64,000 bases of DNA from Eudorina sp. 2006-703-Eu-15 (taxonomy: Eukaryota > Chlorophyta > Chlorophyceae > Chlamydomonadales > Volvocaceae), in the NCBI GenBank assembly GCA_003117195.1, contig BDSI01000005.1, forward strand, positions 666,857 to 730,856, written 5' to 3'. Below, in pieces: positions 1-28,480 of this stretch. The position numbers were made by a program, and so were the translations under genes. The notes beneath the pieces are model-generated. The model searched no databases. It was not told the origin of the DNA and saw only the letters and a program-made list of their open reading frames with translations. Position 1 is the stretch's first letter, and every line of letters begins with the position of its first letter.

Positions 1-57
1 CGGGGAATGCAATCCTGTTAACGCTCGCTGCTTTGCCACCTGCTGGCAGGCCGCTGT

Positions 58-2579
<2,522 letters not shown>

Positions 2580-5500
2580 AGCTGATTGCCGGTTCTTCCG
2601 GAACACACTCCGACAAAAATTATCCAAACAATCTAGGTCATGACGAGCAGTTGCTAAACTGTACAAAGGCCGGGTCTTCGGTGAAGCAATTGCCGAGAAA
2701 ATGTCGTACACCTTACGTACCTTTGGCGGGAGTAACCATTGTCATGCAGTTTTGCCAATATGAATCATATAATTGCATATGCAATGTGGTGGCTGGTTCA
2801 TCATTGTGTGAGCCTTTCGATGGTGTCGTCAGTACAGGGAACGCGAATCTTTGAATCCAAAGGCCTACGCCGGAAACACAACATCACCTTGTTTGTCTTT
2901 GCGCCTGGTAGTTGTGTTGCTTTCGCGTACACTGGTACGCGACGGTATGGTAGCACGTCAAGTAATGCGTGTGTCCCCACAGCTACTCACCTGCCGAGCG
3001 CCTCATTTTCCGCAAACTTAAATATTGGAGTGCGTGTAATGACATCTTTGGCGATCGGAGTGCGTGTTAGTACGAGTAAAAGAGTGTCACGAGAGTTCTA
3101 AGCATTCTCCTGGCCGATAGTAAGTTCAAAGGGCCAATGGTTGCCATTTGCACACCTCAAAATAAGGCAGGCCGTTTATGATAGCCGCTTCACATAGTAA
3201 CGCCCCGCCCGTGTTCGGTACGGGCTCAGGGGTGCTCTTTACTCGCCGTTCGTGTCCAGCACGTTCCCGAGCTCCGCTGTAGCCTACTTGGGACAGAGCG
3301 CCACCGGGTCAAGTGCTGGCCATTGGTTGGACAGCCATTGGCCGCTGGCCATTTCCGCGCCGATCCTCGTGCTGTACGCCAAGACCTGTCGGAATCCTGG
3401 GCCCCAACAGTGGGACCTTCCAACGTTCTCAGCCACATCTGCTACGGTACCTGCTCATCAAGTCATGCATTCACGGCCACCTCAACGTGCGGTGTGATAC
3501 CATGGGCGGTGTAGGCGGAGGGGGGCGGCGCCGCAGCCTCGCCGGGTCACAGAGGGTTACACCCGTCGCGTCGGTGTGAGCGCAGGACCCATCCTGCATA
3601 ACCGACTGCGGGTCCCGGGATAGTGGGCTGCTGTCACTCAGGCTGTGACATCTGACATGAACGGAACCCCATTCCAAAGTAATACAACAATACTCTCATC
3701 GGACGTCACAACACGCCTCACATGTCCTGATCCAGTCACAGGCAGACCTGCCAGGCACCGTTGGTGGTTTGTCCCGTTGTGGTTCCCGAGCAGGTTGGTT
3801 ATGACGTACTGGTGGTTGTACGGCAGGCAGTCGTACGGTCGTTTGGGCTGCTATTTACATGGCAACGTGAGAGAAGCTCGACGTTGTTCTCTTTCTCTCC
3901 AAGACCGAAGAATGAGCTCATTGCCTTGCTTCTGAGCGATAGAGACAGCTAAGGGTCATGTACAAGACAGGACAAGCGGAGGGACCGGTCGCCGTCCCTG
4001 ACCGGCGCGGCGATGCCTGGCATTCAGCACAGCTACTGTCAGCAATGTCAGCAATGGCGGTATGTCTCGCTTGCGCGGGCAGGGCCCGTTGCAGGTAGGG
4101 AAGCTTCGCGAGCCTATGCTCCGTGACTCCTCAGCTAGGGCAACGGACAAACAGGGCTGATCGAGCAACCATGGGGGTGCCTAACCCTCATTGGGGCCTG
4201 ACAGACCGGCGTGTGTATGCAGCGGTGCGTGTGTATGCTCCGGTATGCTTGGCGACAAGCTGTGGATACCCGGTATTCCACCAGGCCCCAGCGGTGCAGT
4301 GCCCATGTCAATGTGCAGCCGGCACGGGCTCCGTCGGGCTGCAGCCCATCGTCAACATGCGTCGATGACCGGTCCGAAGCATTGTATGATACACATATCC
4401 ACGCACGTACATGACCGCGTAGTCCTCGCGCAGCAAGCATTGTACTGGCGGTGCTTTGTTCTGCAAACGTAACCACCATCGCGCTCTTGCGGCTCGGTTG
4501 GTCCAGACGCACACGCTCACAACGCGATACCGACACGATGCCGCTGGCCGACGGCGGCTTGCACATGCGCACAGACCGCCCTACGGCCCGCGTATCGCAG
4601 GCCGGGGCCCCCGAATGCCATGATATGAACACCGCCTCACCAGGCGAAACGACGGATGTTCAACACCGCACTTGGGAATGCCTTCCAACGCGCCAGTTGA
4701 GAAGCGAGGGGTATCTTGCCGACAGCTCCTGGGCGATGTCCAACCCCAGGCGGGCAGGCAGTCCCGCTGGGGCTCAACCCCGCCATTTCGCCCTACTCGC
4801 GCGCGGCCGGCCCAAAGACAATAGACGAACAGATGAGATAAACATGTTGAGACACGGTATGAAGCGCTAGTCAACGTACCATATGCGTCCGTTGAACACA
4901 CGGACACGCGCAACCAATTCGCCAGCACGCTCAGGCACCGGGCAGCGGGGTGGCAGGACTCAGCGCCCGCCGCCGAAAACGGTCCCCCCCCCGCACGCAC
5001 AAGCATCCCCCGCCCGCATGCCACGTCAGCCACAGCACCCTGCCTGTCTCGTACCGGCGGACCCGCGCACACCGCCCCGCGGCCCGCCAGGCAGTGTCCG
5101 TCAAAGGAAGCCCCCGCCTCTCATGAAAACGGCCGATCCGCTGCGCTCACCCGTCTGACAGGATGTCACCTGCGGTCCTCGCCAGTAGGAGGATGTAAAT
5201 GCTCGTAGTACGTGTGTAGTAATAGCTGTCTGCCGCAGGTGCGACACGGGCACCTTCAACCGGCCACGGTTGACGTCGTCCCGACTCCCGACTCTACATC
5301 AATATGTAAGGGCACATTGCTTCCCTGCCAGCAGAGTTGCTGACTCAGGCGGGGCGCCACCGCTAACCCCTTCGCAGTCACACCACCCGGCCTCTGCTCA
5401 CCCGCTGTCCCCGACGCCTACCACTCCGTCACGGCAAACACCGGCGGGTTTGCTCACTCACGAATGAACACCCGCCTCCTTCCACTCTCAGGGCCCAGGT

Positions 5501-7596
5501 CCAGTCCGCTCGACACAGCTGTTAGCTGGCTGTGGGACACGAGCGCTCAAATCCAAGCGGACTCCTGGCTTGCACCTCACCCCTGGGGATTGCAGGGCGC
5601 CCCTCCCGCCCGCCGGCCCGTTCTGCCCTTGAATGAATGCAGTGAGAACAAAAAGTTTCCCATAGATCCGTGCCTGTAGCAGGGCACCGTACACGTAATT
5701 CGCGTCCCCGGCCCTGGACGTCGCCCCCAGGCGCTTGCCCCGCGTGCGGCGAGCAGCGCCGTGTTTCGGAAGCATCTCAGGTGACAAGGTCGTCGTATCC
5801 TACTGCATCGGAGCTCCCAGAACAGGCTTGGTACATCAGTGACCTGTGAACGAGTTGCGAGCACAGGGCTGATGCACGGTCGACGCTGCGACACAATACC
5901 AATCGCATCAGAAAGCCCGGCAGGCGGGGCTGCCAATCGTATCAGAAACCTCGACGTTCCGCGCTGCACGACACAGATGCAAGGTACCGAGCGCGCGTCG
6001 GGTGGGCCGTTGGCCCACAGAGCTGACGCCCGCCGCCGCTGCAAGAGCCACGTCCGGTCACGGACACCCGCAAGAGCAACAACAAAAACGCAAGTTCGAA
6101 CAAAGTGCAGGTTGATGACGGTCCGGAGCGCGTAATACGATTAACGTGCGCAACGTCTGCATTTCGAACGTCCAGAGTAGGTATTGCGAGCTGGTCAAAA
6201 TGGTGCAGGTGCACTTCGCACCCAGGGGCTCCTTCCCCGCTTATCGGGTGCGGACGCGCCATACTGTCCGTTCGCCAACACTGCAGCTGGTGCACAGACG
6301 GACGGAACCCTCCAGGCTGACGGCACAAACCGCCGTACAACCATAGGGGTTGAAGGGTTGTGCGGCACACGGCGTCATGGTCATGAGACCTCCGCCCACA
6401 GTTCAGAGCTGCAAGCGCAACGGTCGCGGCAAGCCATAACCTTCAGCCCGCATTCTGGCAGGGTGCGTGCCAGCGGGCGCAGGGGGCGCTGTGGCAGGTG
6501 GCGGGGTAGGCCGACCCTTGCAGCGAGGGCCGTTGTCCGGCGGCGCCAGCTGCTCGCCGGCCACACCCTCCGTCCGCCTTGAAAAATAATCCAGGTCGCC
6601 AATCCCGCGCCCCGCAAATCGCCCACTTCCTGCTCCATGTCCCCATTTATCGTATGTACGTCCCTTCCAAACGGTCCCCGCCAACCCTTCGCAGGTTCAC
6701 GGTAACCGGCAAGCCGACCGACTGCCTTCAGGAGTCTGACTCGATGCCGCCACGCTCAGGGTCACGAGAATATCCTTCCCCGCCATGCTTCATTTGTACA
6801 CATTCCTAGTTTCACCTTAAATAGCCAGACACACTCCCTCCCACCCGCCAGCTGCTGAGCCCAGTCGGAGCCCCGCGGACCCTGGAATGACCCATGGGCC
6901 GCGGCACCACACAGGCCCGCCGGCTCTCACGGACCTTTCCAACAGTCACCGTCGCTGCGACCCTGGAATGCCACCTTCACACTGTCGCAAATCATCTCTT
7001 GAGTGGGGCAGCGTTCCGCTGCCAACCTCCAGGGCACAGGCCTCCCCGAATAACCCTTCAGCGCGACGCCGACCTGCCCAGGTACCCAACCTTCAAACCC
7101 ACCCATCAAACCCACCACCTTGCTTCGCCATCACCTGTGACCAGTCGCAGGGTGTCGCGCAAGTCCGACGCCTCGACCTCGCATGAATACGTTGCCGGGG
7201 CTGCTGGGGCCCGGAAGAACACCAAGCTGTTGTTGCGCCCTCGCCCCCCGAATGTGTCACATGCGCGGCACGCGTGTGCCTGTGCGCTTGAGGGCCCGCG
7301 GAGAAGAGCGAGGAGCCACACCCACAGGGTTGCCGGTCCTGGGCCGCTACACCGCCTCGGAGCGTTCCCGCGCAACGCCTCAACACACCACTGTCATCAC
7401 CATTCCTTGGCAGACGTGCCCACACCGTCCGACAGGTTGCCCACACCACCCAGAACAAGCCACAGTGCAACATCCCATCAGCAGGCGGCCCAGACGGGCG
7501 TCCGCACCTGGCATCATCTTGCCTAACCCCCCGCCATCCTCCTTCGCACATCCGCCTGGCCTCCACTCTTCGCGCTCACCTGCACCAGGCTCCTCA
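2580..7596. other. Gene-free stretch between purA and the CDPK gene
   Basis: About 5 kb with many short overlapping ORFs on both strands, none longer than about 210 codons and none showing a recognisable domain or a consistent splice pattern. The right part (about 4900-7590) is GC-richer, so its ORFs are long by composition alone. It contains the 5' flank of purA at the left and the 3' flank of the CDPK gene at the right. Small imperfect repeats occur, for example near 3027-3075 and 4030-4055. I see no gene here. Confidence 0.5.
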
Positions 7597-13220
<5,624 letters not shown>

Positions 13221-15126
13221 CGCTGTCTACGTGGCAAGCCTCCTAGTAAAAGAGCTTAGCCTCAGCGAAGGTCCAAACACCCAAACGACGGGTTTCTCCA
13301 CTGCGCCTATTTCAGAAGCAGAGAAATCATGTGCAAACACACGACAATCCAAGTCTCACTCGAAAGCGACGAGGGCAAGGAAAAGCGACAATATAAGCGG
13401 GGCATGTGCAAACGGGTAGAGCTAACAAATTCTCAACACCATATTACATAAAGTCGCAATTTATAACAGGATACTCAGTGTGCTGCAAGCAGACCAGCAA
13501 CTACGCTATATCACCCGAAGAGTGCAGCCCCGCAACACAAACCCTTACCGATTTCACTAGGGCTGCCAACTCATATTGACGGACAGGATTGAGATGATCT
13601 TTACAGATATGGTCGCGTGGCACAAAATTAGCGCTTATCTTCGCAGTCTGTGTAAGCGGACGACACCGACAAACTCCTGCCACTATGAGGTTGGCGTAGG
13701 CTATAAATCCTGAACAAGAGTAAAAGGAAGGTTCCGCAACCTTGTATTTGTCAGCGAGCAGAGGAGGACTCTAAGGGGTTGCCGGCGTGTACCGGTACCT
13801 CCTGCAACTGATTCGACTTGCACTCTTACAATTTTGAGGTACGGACCGCACACCGCCAAGGTGACCCGCAAAGTGGTAGTTCGGATTCCTTACACTGTTA
13901 TTCAATGCCGTACGCCCCGGACTTCGGGACTTGCTGCCTGTTGTGGTCTTACAAACCTTATGAATGAACTGCTTTCGCCTTAGGATATTCGGCAGCTGCT
14001 TTCTAGGTGAACCTGGTCTACTCGCGCTCCCCGTGTCGTTTTGCCCTATTGCGTAATTGCCAATGCAGAAAGAGCCCTAATCCTGCGCAACGTTGCTTGA
14101 TAACAAAGCCTTCGAATTTGTCCGTAAATCGGGCAAGAGTGGTGAGCACGCACTCGATAGGTAACCTCGTTACCACACGCTTTCAAGCAAGTACCAAGCG
14201 TTCACCGAGTGTCCGCCCTGCATCCGGATGTTAGTGGGAACGTACTACAAGTGCCCCCATGCGATGGCAGATTGTCTGGCAAAATTTCACTGTCAACCGC
14301 CGGTTGTATACGTGGGAGACATGGTCTAAAGCTCTCCATCTGCAGCATCCTGAATACCGAAGTTCCGGTTAGCATGTGACTTCGAAACTGGTATAGATCC
14401 CCCGAGAAATATGCGAATGACAGCTTGTTGTTGTCGGTCGCATGCTTAGCCCGAGAAATGCTCAACCAACCACACTACGACAGATGTCCCAGACGCAGCG
14501 AAATCTGCGAACACCGGAGGTACAAATGGGCATCAAACGGTGATCGCAATTTCATTTTCCCTCCTGTTACAGAAAGAGCCAGATGCTCCGTGACCTGACA
14601 CGGCACGTGAAGCTTTCCTCGCAGTCGGGCCACTCCGGGCCACCAGATGCAAAGCAGCCGCCGTATGAGCCCCATTTCACAGCATGCGTTCTCCACGCAG
14701 CCGAATTGCACCAAGACCACGCCACAGCTTAGTAGACAGTAACGAAGCTGGGGAAAGGAACTGGCGCGCCGCCCTCTCCTCGGCCTCGCCCGCCAGCGAC
14801 CCAAATGCAGCTGCCTTCGATGCTGTCCGCCCCTGCCACTGCAGCCGCATCGGAAGTCCAACACGGTCGCGCCCGCAACAACGACAGCCGCCAGCTGCGA
14901 CTCCTGCTAGCTGCTGCAGCTGCAGGGCTTCCAAATAGCCCAGGTACCTGAAGGCTGGTCATGTGCGCTGTGTTCCCAAACATGAGGGAACACACCCAGC
15001 TGCCGCACAACCACGGCGGTCGGTGCGGCAGCGGTGACGACGGCGGGCCCCGCGCTCCTCCGTATGCGACCCGTTCTGCGCTTTCGAATGCAGTGCCGCG
15101 TCAGCTCCGCGCGATCTGAGTCGCAT
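13221..15126. other. Intergenic DNA between CDPK and eS19
   Basis: This holds the CDPK 5' flank and the 3' flank of the ribosomal protein gene. A TGTAA on the minus strand (14577-14581) is a candidate poly(A) signal for eS19, about 550 bases past its stop. ORFs near 14480-14940 are short and have no recognisable domain. I see no gene. Confidence 0.5.
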
Positions 15127-16755
15127 TTAGAAGGCCTGCAGGTTCACGGCGATGCGGCCGGCAATCTGGTCCATGTCGCGCTGGCCGTTCGAGGTCAGGC
15201 GGCGGCCCTTCTCCGGCGCCTTCTCCACCAGGCCGCACTCCTCGAGCTGCTTCAGGATGTGGCGGACAACGCCACCTGCGCGGACATGCACGAGTTTCCG
15301 GAGTGTGCATAAGCCGGTCACAGCAAATGATTATAGCCATCTCTTCTCCAGTGACGTGTAGAAGTGTGTTGAGTGAATGGTTGAACACCGTTGCAACTCC
15401 ATGTCATCCCGTGCATGCTAACGAATCCCCACTTCGCAAGAATGATTTGCTTCGCATAAGTGAACGTGCGCACTGCAACGCGTAGTGCCCTTGGCCATCC
15501 CTTGTTCACTGAGACATTATTATCAAGGATGTTACAGTGGACCCCGGGAGTCATTGGGACACTGCGGCATGTCAAGTGTTGAGATTCCAATCCCAACGAT
15601 CCCACCCATCCGGACCGCCCTTACTCACCAGAAGCCTTCGAGTGGTACTCCGGCTTGGAGCCACGGCGCTTGTTGCGGCCGCCGTACTGGATACGGAACA
15701 GGCCAACACCCATGCCCTGGCGAATGTACAGCTTGCGAGCCACCGACGCTGCGCAGACAGGGTACACAGTCCCAGCGGTTGGAGCGACAGCCGCAGTAAA
15801 ACCCAGGCCAGGTACCGTGAATGCCGCCGACATGAATGTATGAGCGAAGTCAAGAGTTTTAGTTCCCTTAGCTTTCATGCCGTGTAGTTTGTGCACCAAC
15901 AGCCTGACAGCTGTGTGCGGATGTTCAGTTCTTCCCCCTCTCCCTTTCCGACCCGCGTGTCACACTTGAACTCGAAACCCTCGAACAACACAGCGACACC
16001 CCCTCCCATGACGGCAGCTGTGGACGGCGATAATCGTGAACGGGTTGCAGCGGACCCAGCCCCCCAGGAGATATCTCACCAGCGCGCACGTAGTACCAGT
16101 CGGGATCATAGGGAGCCAGCTCCTTGAACGAGCCCGTCTTCACAACATCCACCCAGCTGGGCAGCTGGATCTGTCAGTGCGGAACAGCGGCCGGCGGACG
16201 GACGATTGTCGGACAGAACACTTGACCCTAACACTAAAGAAAGTCCAGGCCGAAATCATGGGTTGTGAACGAAGAAGTGCTAATTCACTTGCTCATGATG
16301 GTATGCACATCATCGGCGTTTGTTGCACGGAAGACGCCGCCGTCCCTTATGTCCATCGCCGTGTCTGGCAATACATGCTGTTCCAAAGAAGCTCCGTTAT
16401 AGTGGTCATTTTTGTCTCATGCTGCAAAGGCGCTGGATCATGCACTCCCAAAGCGACCGAGTTGGCGCCGGCGCTCCGCAGAGATGAACTGTAAACCAGG
16501 CGCAGTCCGCCCGAAGTACCTTGTTGCTGAACCACTCTTTATTACTATTATGCATTATTTCATGAAAGGCCCAGTCAATTTCCCTCGGACCGCACCAAAG
16601 CCGCCGACTGCTCCCTCCAGGGGTCCAAAAGGCGCCTCAAGCAGACTTTCTGAAATTATCCTCACCTTGTCGTTAGCCTTCAAGTGCGCAGCGTAGTTCT
16701 TGATGAAATCCTCCGCCGGCACGTCCTTAACGCTCTTGGGCTTGTAGGTAGCCAT
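15127..16755 (-). CDS. RPS19: 40S ribosomal protein eS19
   Basis: A structural protein of the small cytosolic ribosomal subunit head, needed for 18S rRNA maturation in eukaryotes. Four exons (16755-16666, 16170-16080, 15748-15629, 15275-15127) join to 149 residues, matching the usual 143-157. The conserved blocks are all present in order: [18 protein letters not shown], then [32 protein letters not shown], then [20 protein letters not shown] and a C-terminal IAGRI. The start ATG is the first in frame and gives the canonical short N-terminus. Introns have phases 0, 1 and 1, and all are GT-AG. The ORFs on the opposite strand here are shadows. Confidence 0.97.
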
Positions 16756-19281
16756 GTTTGCGACTCGGAAAGCAGTGTCGCAGACGCAACTGGCTTATCC
16801 CGTCGCTGAAAGAGAGAGTCTGGTGGAGCACCCCCAGCTCTGTAAGTCCGAAAAGCTCCAGGGTGCCGTACTCATTCGGTTGCTCCTCTCTCTCTCTTTC
16901 CTTGCACAAAGGGCCATCCTCAATTAAATTATTCTGCCAACATTCTTTTCACATGTAAGGCTTCTTTATGCAGTTTCAGCGCCAACAAGCTCTTCAAGTC
17001 GGATTTGCCCTCGACCGTCGACAGCTGGTCTGGGGGCCGCACAACGTTCTGCTTGTTGTTGGGGCTGGGGTGACGAAATTCGGACCGCTAGGCAACGCAA
17101 CCCCTGTCAACGCAACGCAACGCCTGAGCGAACCCGGCTGCCCTGGTTTATGCCCGGCTGGTGCCCGGCCGTGCACTTTTGTGCCCGGGCTTTCACGTTT
17201 CTTCTACCATCTCCTGACCATCTCTGCTCACGGCGCTTTACGTTCTGCACAACAGCCCGTCCCAGGAAAAATGAGTCAGCGAGGGTCAGCGGGCCTTCGG
17301 TGATACAGCTCGGTTGACGGCTTCGTGGCGAATTCGGTAAGGGACCTGCGTTCTGCCCTTCCTGCAGCTGCGCAGCCTTATGCTCTCACGGGACGGGTTA
17401 GATCCGTTAACGTAATCCGGCGCGCAAGCAACCTCATGGGATCGCACGGTGCGACTGGCCCGCTTAGCCAGGGTTCACCCCGTCAGACCCGTAAACCCTG
17501 GCGAAACTCGTCATCGGCGCAAAATATTGAGCGGAAGACAACGGGAGAGGCACGCCACAGGCGAGTGAATTTGAGGGACTTTGCCACTGGGAACGCGGTG
17601 GAACGTTATACGAATTAAAACCGCCGTTGGACGGCACTGAAGATCACATCATACAAAAAATACCTGTCGTCTGATCGGCTCACGCATCGCCGAACTTCTT
17701 GCCGTACGAGGCCCGCTCTGTTTCCTTGCTTGTCCTTCTCCACCTGCCTTCGGACGTAAGCCCAACCCTACCACGCCTCCCGGCAAGGAAAGGCACCTCA
17801 CATGCCGCGCCAGAGACTCCATTTGCGCCGCTTTCGAACACCCACGCGAAATACACGCTGAGTGCGCCGGCATGTACATGCCTCTCTCCACTCGCTTTCT
17901 TGCCTGCAAGCCACTATCGTCGTTGAGGCGCCCAGGGCAGCGCCGTGGCGGACCGAAGCACCACGACCACCGCAACACCACCTACCAGAGCCCTCCCCCC
18001 GGCCCACAGGAGGGGGGGGCAGCAACGCAGGTCGCACCCACCAAAAGCTCCTGACGTGTTCTATGCTGTGGACAGCAACATCACGGTGCCGAATATATGA
18101 TATGCTTCTAACTCCGAAAAGACACGCCGGCGCGTTGCACCTGCAACTCGTTGCTGGACGTTGCTTGCTTGCCACCTTGGTAAGTAACCGTTACAAGGTG
18201 GACCCGTATCCCGACCGGGTGTTCCAACGGGCCCAGATAGCTCGTAGGTGCCTCGTTCATCAACCCCTACCAAGGACTGCGCACCCATCCTCCATCACCC
18301 GCGGGGGGGTCATGCAGCCATACCGGCCACCACACCAGGTTACCAGCGCGCAAGGATTGCCTCTCCTGGAAACCGCGCCAGACCCGCCTAATCACACGGC
18401 GGTGAGGGGACGGGGATTCGAACCGCCCATGCCACCTTGCCACACCGGCGCATCCGCGAAAAGTGCGTAGCGTATTATCACGTGCAGAATCTGCGATATA
18501 GCCAGCAGCCCAGCACGCCCATACCTTGGCTTTCACATTCCGGTGGGCAGCGGCCCGTTCACTTGCCCCTCTGCGCCGCTCCCAGCCGCCGGAACCCCGG
18601 CAAGCCCCATATGACCACGCCCCATCCTTCCGCACTCCCTTCGGCCATGTATGGGGTTTGCGGCAACACCCATCCCATGCCTTGTCCCTGACCTCCGCAT
18701 TCTGTTACACTTCAGCTGAACAGCCATCCCGACACACTGGGGGGCCATAACGCCCATGATCAGCTGCCACAGCAAAACCACCCGAGCTCCTGCCTCACAG
18801 CGACTTGTGGCACGGTACGATCGAAGTGTGTTTAGATAAAAGACCCGCCCGACCCAAACCATTCGAAGTGTGTACGACCACCAAATCGGCGGCACGCTCT
18901 GGATGCGCGATTGCAACCTCTGCCTTTTGAATCACCCCAACCACCACATCACAAGCACAACCCCGCAAACACACATCATGGTCATCATCCCTGCACCGGT
19001 CGCTCCCGATCCGTCACTTTTACAGTGGGAGCCGGGCCGGCCAGCTATCCGGCCGCCTCTCAGTCGTCTGGGTCGCACGCTGAGGTAGGCTGATACACGG
19101 GTGTGCGTCACCTAAGCGCTCCCACTCGTGGCATGGTACCAGCGTACCACGCCGCATGGCATGGTGCCCCCAAGCAAGTCACACTTCGTCAAACCACATA
19201 GCGCCTTGCCGTAGCCCTCAGCATTCCGCTCTCTGGCCCGACATGGGGCCAGGGGCTGAGCAGGTCGTCAGGTCGCCTGTC
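16756..19281. other. Intergenic DNA between eS19 and lysyl-tRNA synthetase
   Basis: About 2.5 kb with no recognisable coding exon. It contains the eS19 promoter side (a pyrimidine-rich run near 16885-16905) and the 3' flank of the synthetase, with a minus-strand TGTAA at 19019-19023, about 260 bases past that stop. A minus-strand T-loop-like string near 18415 does not fold into a tRNA. Confidence 0.5.
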
Positions 19282-25797
<6,516 letters not shown>

Positions 25798-25965
25798 AGC
25801 CGCTGCGGCTGCTCGATAATTGGCTTGAGATTCAACATTTCCGGTCGTAATAGTTATGGTTAGAACACTAGTGCTTCTCTTTGTGTATGTTCTTGGATTG
25901 CAACGTGCAACTAACTGTAACCGTACAACTACTCCCGCGGTTGGCTTTATCCCGTAAACTCTCAT

Positions 25966-27253
25966 AGTCGAGTCATTCGCATCTCCACCCCTACTCCCTT
26001 GTTACGATATGGTAGCAGGTACCTTGCCAACGGAGAACTGGAGTATATTTTCGGGTATCGACGTGGACGCAGCGGACGCAGCGTGCATGGGCCAGGAGCC
26101 TCCCGGAGCCTGCAAGAGTCACCGGGAGGTGCCCGGTACAACAGGGTACAACACAACGTACATGCCCTCTCGTCATTGTGTGCCCTCCCTTCATGAATGA
26201 ATGAACGTTACAGCGGACCCCAAAGGTATCAACCGGCGACCATTTCAACCTGCACGGATTCCACAACTCATGAATGGCTTTGCAGCTTGAACATCCGCGC
26301 TTGTATTCGCAGACCTCAGCCCCTGGTGCCCTCCGAACATCGGGCTGAAATGGTTTTCGTTGTTGCATCCCACCCGTTCCGGAGAGGGTTCAAGTTTGCC
26401 GCGTCCCCGTTCTTATCTTCTGTACCTGGTTGAGCGGCAAAGTCCCCGACGACGTGCAAAAGCAGACCAGATTCTTTGTGAACGCCAAGCGCTGAACGTG
26501 AGCACCTTACGCACCCTCTAACTGTATTCATGTAACTCTAGTATGCGATCGCACCAGAACGCATAGATCCATTTCCAACGTGCAGTACCCCGCGGTCCTC
26601 AGTTACACATGTGACATGGGTTGATCAAGTGCCTATCAATCGCGTTGCCCTTCTTCTGTGCCATATCCCCCTAACCCTCACCCGACCCGACCCCTTCAAA
26701 TCTCCGCACGACAATGACCTCCAATCCCCTTGCCCTCATTGCATCGCTACTGTGGAAAGTATTGGTTACACGTGTGCTCGAATGGTGACAAGTCCGTTTC
26801 ATAACCGTCGTCCGCATCGGCTTGCAAAGATAACAGGGGACCAAGACAGGGGACTGGTTGTGTACCAGTACCTCCACATATGACACTCATGATACGTGTG
26901 ATTCCTGTAATCCAGTATGGTTCAACTGCCACACTGCAAGCGCGCAAGTCATACCAAAACAATAACGCAACACCACCCAAATTTGATCAAAGCATAATGA
27001 TGGAAAAAGTTTGATACATCAACTCTACTAGGACGAACATGTCAACCCTGTATGCTTTGCCTCATTCTCCTGACAATCTCAGTACTCACTGAGAGTAGTC
27101 ACAACTACATAATCTGCATTCATAGGGGTATAGTGGCAATCTATGCATGTTGGAGGAGAATAAGAGAGGGGAGCTCCAGGGAGGTACGGGATCTCGCCCA
27201 AGGCGCTCAAGTAGTCGGGTCGAGCTTCCAACAATCAGACCAGCAAATCGAAA
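25966..27253. other. Divergent spacer between lysyl-tRNA synthetase and PsaF
   Basis: Roughly 1.3 kb of lower-GC DNA between two genes transcribed away from each other, so it should hold both promoters. I could not identify a TATA box or a known regulatory motif with confidence. A copy of dispersed repeat family 2 lies at 26207-26221. No coding exon is evident. Confidence 0.5.
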
Positions 27254-28388
27254 ATGGCCATTGCTCTGCGCAACCCTGTTCGGGTAGGATAAATTGATTT
27301 TCACCGCTTCATAGTTGCGATTTTTTTGCTAACCAAAGGATCGGACGCAGGCCTCGCCCGCTGCGCGCGTCGCTGCGCCGCGCCGGGCTGCGCGGATCGT
27401 CTGCCAGGCGCAGAAGAATGACGCTGTGTCTCAGATCGGCACCGTCATGGCAGCGACCGCTCTGGCAGCTGCTATGAGCCTGACGACGCCGTCTGCTGCG
27501 CAAGCGGACATTGCCGGGCTGACCCCCTGCTCGGAGAGCAAGGCGTATGCCAAGCTGCAGAAGAAGGAGATCAAGGTTCTCGAAAAGCGCCTGAAGCAGG
27601 TATTACATGCCTTTCATCACGGTTTCCTTAGTGGTCAATAGTGATTACAACAAAGCTCCGACTCTTCTTTGCAGTACGAGGCGGACAGCGCTCCTGCTCT
27701 GGCCCTGAAGGCTACCATTGAGCGCACCAAGAACCGGTTCGCGAACTACGCGAAGGCGGGCCTGCTGTGCGGCAACGATGGCCTTCCGCACCTGATTTCC
27801 GACCCGGGCCTGGCTCTGAAGTATGGCCACGCTGGCGAGGTCTTCGTAAGTATTGCAAAGCTTTGATGACTTTGGAATTAGGCGTGGGAAATATATGTAA
27901 TGGACACTGGCCGACTTTCGCCGCGCAGATTCCGACCATCGGCTTCCTGTACGTGGCTGGCTACATTGGCTACGTTGGCCGCCAGTACCTGATTGCTGCC
28001 CGCTCGTCGGCCAAGCCGACGGACAAGGAGATCATTATCGATGTTCCTCTGGCCGTCAAGCTGGCTTGGCAGGGCGCTGGCTGGCCGCTGGCTGCCGTGC
28101 AGGTGCGGGGGGGGGAAGGGGGATGATGACACAGATGCGCATGCAGTATGCTTGAGTATGCTTGATTGCTGACATCAGTACCAGGTGTAAGACTGTGGGG
28201 GTTCATGTATTCGTGACTGCTCCGTCCGACTGCTCAGGAGACCCGCAACTTGTTGTTCGTGGGGAACGTCGTAACCGCGTCCGAGACCATGAGTACATTG
28301 CGGTTTGTCCCTGCGTTCACATGCACAGGAGCTGCGCGCCGGTACCCTTACCGAGAAGGAGGAGAACATCACCGTTAGCCCGCGGTAA
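27254..28388 (+). CDS. psaF: Photosystem I subunit III precursor (PsaF)
   Basis: PsaF forms the lumenal docking site on photosystem I for plastocyanin and cytochrome c6 and spans the thylakoid membrane. Five exons (27254-27283, 27351-27599, 27675-27845, 27929-28102, 28329-28388), all introns phase 0, give 227 residues, the same length as I recall for the Chlamydomonas precursor. The N-terminus is bipartite: an Arg/Ala-rich stromal leader, then a hydrophobic thylakoid transfer segment ending at AQA before the mature start DIAGLTPC. The basic amphipathic helix [13 protein letters not shown] that binds the electron donor is intact. The tail ends EEKN-like with ITVSPR. The exon 2 acceptor is a choice: CAG at 27348-27350 gives a leader resembling Chlamydomonas, while an AAG upstream would add four codons. 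Confidence 0.98.
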
Positions 28389-28480
28389 ACAGTTTCGGCC
28401 GGTGGCTGCTGCATCAATTTTGTAACATACCGGTGCTACAACCTGAGAAGACTTTAATTCCAGCGTGGTTAATGTGAGCG
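28389..28480 (+). terminator. 3' UTR start with TGTAA poly(A) signal of psaF
   Basis: TGTAA, the volvocine polyadenylation signal, occurs at 28421-28425, 33 bases after the psaF stop codon. The cleavage site itself cannot be read from sequence, so the right border is approximate. Confidence 0.6.

Noticed and set aside
4135..4632. 165-codon minus-strand ORF in the left spacer
   Set aside because: No domain, no start context, overlapping ORFs on the other strand and repeated dinucleotides; indistinguishable from chance.
18395..18470. Minus-strand GGTTCGAATCC string like a tRNA T-loop
   Set aside because: The five bases on either side do not pair well, and neither an acceptor stem nor a D-arm can be found upstream at tRNA distances.
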